DNA from: Gemmatimonadales bacterium UBA2975
GTDB lineage: Bacteria > Gemmatimonadota > Gemmatimonadetes > Longimicrobiales > Gaopeijiaceae
Direction of reading: 5' to 3'
Length of the DNA stretch: 17,218 bases
NCBI GenBank assembly: GCA_002348265.1
Contig: DEAT01000032.1
Coordinates: forward strand, 1 to 17,218
Shown: positions 14,585 through 17,218 of the stretch, one piece after another
Layout of the letters: each line of letters opens with the position of its first letter
Numbering within the stretch: position 1 is the stretch's first letter
The notes under the pieces: model-generated
Database searches by the model: none
Seen by the model: only the letters and a program-made list of their open reading frames with translations
Told to the model about the DNA's origin: nothing
Program-made: the position numbers and the translations under genes

Positions 14585-16401
14585 TGTCAGCTTACCAGGA
14601 AATCGAGCACGATGTTCTCGTCATCGGCGCGGGTGGCGCAGGGTTGCGAGCCGCGGTCGAAGCTGCTTCGGCTGGTGTCAATGTTGGCCTTGTATGTAAG
14701 TCTCTCCTTGGAAAGGCCCATACCGTTATGGCCGAGGGAGGGATGGCGGCATCGTTGGCCAACGTTGACGAGAGGGATGGATGGACGACCCACTTTGCAG
14801 ACACAATGAGAGGTGGACAATACCTCAGCAGCTGGCGTATGGCCGAACTGCACGCAAAAGAGTCCCCGGAGCGTGCCCGAGAGTTGGAGAAATGGGGCGC
14901 ACTTTTCGATCGGACGTCCGACGGAAAAATTCTTCAGCGTAACTTCGGTGGACATAAGTACCCGAGGCTCGCACACGTGGGTGACCGGACTGGCCTTGAG
15001 ATGATCCGAACACTTCAGGATCATGGTATCCATCAGGGTATGGATATCCACATGGAGGTCACAATTACCCGTTTGCTTAAAGATGGTGACCGGTGCGTGG
15101 GAGCTTTTGGTTACGACCGAGAGCAGGGCCGCTTCAGGGTATTTAAAGCGAAGGCTGTTGTGCTCGCCACTGGTGGCCTTGGACGGGCCTACCTCGTCAC
15201 TAGTAACAGTTGGGAAGGTACAGGTGACGGTCACTCGCTTGGGTACCATGCCGGGGCCGAAATGAGGGACATGGAGTTTATTCAGTTCCACCCGACAGGG
15301 ATGGTTTGGCCACCTAGTGTGCGAGGAATTCTGGTCACCGAGGGCGTGAGAGGTGAGGGTGGAATCCTCAAGAACAACAAGGGCGAACGCTTCATGTTTG
15401 ATGACATTCCGCCCCTTTACGTGAATCAGACAGCAGATAATGCCGAAGAGGGTTGGCGATATGTCACGGGTGACCGGGATGCCCGGCGCCCACCCGAACT
15501 TCTTACGCGAGACCACGTAGCAAGGAAGATCGTGAAGGAAGTCCAAGAGGGTCGGGGAAGCCCGCACGGAGGTGCCTTTCTCGACATTGCATGGGTTAAG
15601 GAGCATATCAAAGACTCTGAGGGACATATTAAGAAGAAGCTCCCAAGTATGTATCATCAGTTTAAAGAGCTGGCAGGGATTGATATTACGAAGGAGCAGA
15701 TGGAGGTTGGCCCGACCACGCACTATGCCATGGGTGGGATTGCGGTAGACGCGGATACTCAGATGACTACCACTGTACCGGGCTTGTTTGCAGCGGGAGA
15801 GGTCGCGGGTGGCCTGCACGGGGCAAACCGCCTAGGGGGAAACTCGCTGTCTGACTTGGTCGTCTTTGGGCAGCGTGCTGGAGAGTATGCTGCAAAATTT
15901 GCGAAAGAGAACCCGTCATACTCTGTCTCGGAAGCACAGATTGAAGAGGCCGCGACCGAAGCGCTAGCGCCGCTTGAGCGAGGTGTCACGGAGAGGAATC
16001 CGTTCCAGCTTCAACTCGAACTTCAGACCATGATGCAGGACAAGGTCGGTATCGCACGAGAAGACAAGGGACTGACAGATGCTATAGGTTCGATCCGGGA
16101 AATCTCTGGCCAGATTGCTGAGGTAGGAGCTGGGGGAAACCGATGGTACAACCCTGGATGGCACACTGCGCTCGACATGAAACATCTGCTGACTGTATCT
16201 GAGGCGATAGCACTTTCAGCTCGCGAACGAAAAGAGAGTCGGGGCGCGCATTCTCGGCTCGATCATCCGGACAAGGAGGAGAGTTGGTCTACCTTTAACC
16301 ATGTTGTTCGCAAGGGGCCGGATGGGGAGATGATGATCGAGCGTCAAGAAATCCCTCCAATGCGGAAGGAATTGCAAGACATCATCGAGGAGGAAGGTTG
16401 A
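14584..16401 (+). CDS. sdhA: Succinate dehydrogenase/fumarate reductase flavoprotein subunit
   Basis: This 605-residue catalytic subunit oxidises succinate to fumarate and passes electrons to SdhB at the cytoplasmic face of the membrane. The FAD-binding GAGGAG is at 15-20, and His46 in KAHTVMAEGG is the residue that normally binds FAD covalently. FIQFHPTG, RGEGGILKN, RDHVARKI (the likely proton-shuttle Arg) and HYAMGGIAVD match the substrate domain. FAAGEVAGGLHGANRLGGNSL closes the FAD domain. The C-terminal helical domain ends with NHVVRKG and an acidic tail. ATG 14584 is chosen because it overlaps the sdhC stop as TGATG and leaves only a short N-terminus before the FAD motif. A G-rich stretch (14571-14576) is a weak ribosome site, so coupling to sdhC translation is likely. 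The sequence alone does not separate succinate oxidation from fumarate reduction, but the context suggests an aerobic dehydrogenase. Confidence 0.96.
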   Translation: MSAYQEIEHDVLVIGAGGAGLRAAVEAASAGVNVGLVCKSLLGKAHTVMAEGGMAASLANVDERDGWTTHFADTMRGGQYLSSWRMAELHAKESPERARELEKWGALFDRTSDGKILQRNFGGHKYPRLAHVGDRTGLEMIRTLQDHGIHQGMDIHMEVTITRLLKDGDRCVGAFGYDREQGRFRVFKAKAVVLATGGLGRAYLVTSNSWEGTGDGHSLGYHAGAEMRDMEFIQFHPTGMVWPPSVRGILVTEGVRGEGGILKNNKGERFMFDDIPPLYVNQTADNAEEGWRYVTGDRDARRPPELLTRDHVARKIVKEVQEGRGSPHGGAFLDIAWVKEHIKDSEGHIKKKLPSMYHQFKELAGIDITKEQMEVGPTTHYAMGGIAVDADTQMTTTVPGLFAAGEVAGGLHGANRLGGNSLSDLVVFGQRAGEYAAKFAKENPSYSVSEAQIEEAATEALAPLERGVTERNPFQLQLELQTMMQDKVGIAREDKGLTDAIGSIREISGQIAEVGAGGNRWYNPGWHTALDMKHLLTVSEAIALSARERKESRGAHSRLDHPDKEESWSTFNHVVRKGPDGEMMIERQEIPPMRKELQDIIEEEG

Positions 16402-17150
16402 TGGAGTCAGCAACATTTAAGGTCTGGAGAGGTGACCAAGAAGGTGGGGGGTTCGAGACGTACGATGTAGATCTCGAGCCCGGTTACGTCGTTCTCGACG
16501 CTATCCATAAGATCCAAGCTGAACAGGCTACTGATCTTGCCTGTCGCTGGAACTGTAAAGCGGGAAAGTGCGGGTCGTGCTCCGCAGAGATAAACGGGTC
16601 ACCGCGACTACTGTGCATGACACGTGTGGAGGACGTAGCCGGGGATGGCCCGATTACAGTCGAACCGATGCGTGCTTTTCCGATCCTTAAGGATCTGGTT
16701 ACTGACGTTTCTTGGAACTACGAAGTGAAGCAGTCGATCCAAGAAATGACCCCGCGCGATCCGGACTTTGAAGATGGTTCGTGGAAGATGCACCAGTACG
16801 ATGTGGAGCGTCCTCAGGAATTTAGAAAGTGTATTGAATGCTTTTTGTGTCAGGACGTGTGCCACGTTCTCCGCGACCATCAGATGCACGCAGAGTTTGC
16901 GGGTCCGAGGCACTTTGTCTTCGCCGCTCAAGCTGAGATGAACCCGATCGATGTTGGGAATCGGGTGGCTCAGCTCCGTGACGATATGGGGATCGGGTAC
17001 TGCAATATCACTAAGTGTTGTACCAAGGTTTGCCCCGAGAATATCGCGATTACGGACAATGCCATCATTCCGCTCAAGGAAAGAGTTGTCGATCGCTCAT
17101 ACGATCCTCTGGCTAAGCTGGCGCAGATGGTGTTCGGGTCGAAGGACTGA
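16401..17150 (+). CDS. sdhB: Succinate dehydrogenase iron-sulfur subunit
   Basis: This 249-residue subunit carries electrons from the flavin to the membrane quinone site. The N-terminal ferredoxin domain has the [2Fe-2S] ligands Cys52, Cys57, Cys60 and Cys72 (NCKAGKCGSCSAEI...LLC). Cys48 is an extra cysteine. The C-terminal domain holds Cys144, Cys147 and Cys150 (KCIECFLC) plus Cys211 for [4Fe-4S], and Cys154, Cys201 and Cys207 for [3Fe-4S], by alignment with E. coli SdhB. The set is complete. The ATG overlaps the sdhA stop by one base (TGATG), and GAGGAGGAAGG (16387-16397) gives a strong ribosome site. Length matches the ~250-residue SdhB of Sdh1-type complexes. It is the last gene of the operon inside the window; the 68 bases after it hold a TCGCTAGCGA palindrome (17161-17170) but no clear terminator. 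Confidence 0.96.
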   Translation: MESATFKVWRGDQEGGGFETYDVDLEPGYVVLDAIHKIQAEQATDLACRWNCKAGKCGSCSAEINGSPRLLCMTRVEDVAGDGPITVEPMRAFPILKDLVTDVSWNYEVKQSIQEMTPRDPDFEDGSWKMHQYDVERPQEFRKCIECFLCQDVCHVLRDHQMHAEFAGPRHFVFAAQAEMNPIDVGNRVAQLRDDMGIGYCNITKCCTKVCPENIAITDNAIIPLKERVVDRSYDPLAKLAQMVFGSKD

Positions 17151-17218
17151 AGGATCGGATTCGCTAGCGATCGAAGGACCACACTCTGAGAATGAGAGTC
17201 TCGGGTTCTAGCTATCGT

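Noticed and set aside
14587..15819. 410-codon open frame on the - strand opposite sdhA
   Set aside because: It lies entirely inside a well-supported sdhA, resembles no family, and has no ribosome site; long antisense frames are common opposite codon-biased genes.
17151..17218. Palindrome TCGCTAGCGA and short repeat ACTCT/AGAGT after sdhB as a terminator
   Set aside because: The stems are short and no T-run is seen before the window ends.
1..17218. Defence island, CRISPR array, prophage or integrated element
   Set aside because: No direct repeats with spacers, no cas, restriction, toxin, integrase, transposase or phage genes, and no tRNA-flanked attachment site are visible.

Overview
The window looks like chromosomal DNA of a free-living, aerobic, diderm heterotroph of moderate GC content. 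It carries two predicted lipoproteins, six further predicted exported or membrane-anchored enzymes or partners, a respiratory complex II operon, and several ATG/TTG starts with good Shine-Dalgarno sequences. The set (secreted M14 and M28 peptidases, a cytochrome c/copper monooxygenase fusion, an FG-GAP propeller, an AbgT transporter and an epoxide hydrolase) resembles Gemmatimonadota or a similar phylum. That placement is an inference from gene content. I see no tRNA, rRNA, CRISPR array, insertion sequence, integrase or phage gene.

Left part (1-4424): a 5'-truncated microsomal-type epoxide hydrolase is followed on the + strand by an AbgT-family transporter that starts with TTG. Converging on it from the - strand is a secreted M14-type zinc carboxypeptidase-like protein. 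Middle part (4425-9256): an acetamidase/formamidase-family lipoprotein (+) converges on a two-gene - strand unit of a cupin and a lipoprotein alpha/beta hydrolase. Divergent from the cupin, across a long imperfect stem-loop, is a translationally coupled + strand pair: an exported metallo-beta-lactamase-fold protein and an exported seven-bladed FG-GAP/VCBS propeller. Next (9313-13466), all on the - strand: a membrane-anchored M28 aminopeptidase-like protein, a GC-rich hairpin, and a two-gene unit encoding a secreted protein of unknown function followed by a secreted cytochrome c fused to a PHM-like type II copper monooxygenase.

Right part (13467-17218): an approximately 0.3 kb leader/promoter region with a perfect 7-bp hairpin next to the ribosome binding site leads into sdhC-sdhA-sdhB. 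The three genes overlap by one base at each junction (TGATG). The membrane subunit is a five-helix, Cys/His-rich protein like the anchor of mycobacterial Sdh1 (type F complex II), so a membrane Fe-S centre rather than heme b is possible.

How the genes fit together: most products act outside the cytoplasm on peptides, amides or esters, which fits a scavenging lifestyle, with complex II feeding electrons to quinone. No defence or mobile system is visible. The least explained items are the copper/heme monooxygenase with its CC-containing partner, the Cys-rich complex II anchor, the shared Ala-Gln signal peptide junction in all five standard secreted proteins, and two intergenic hairpins.
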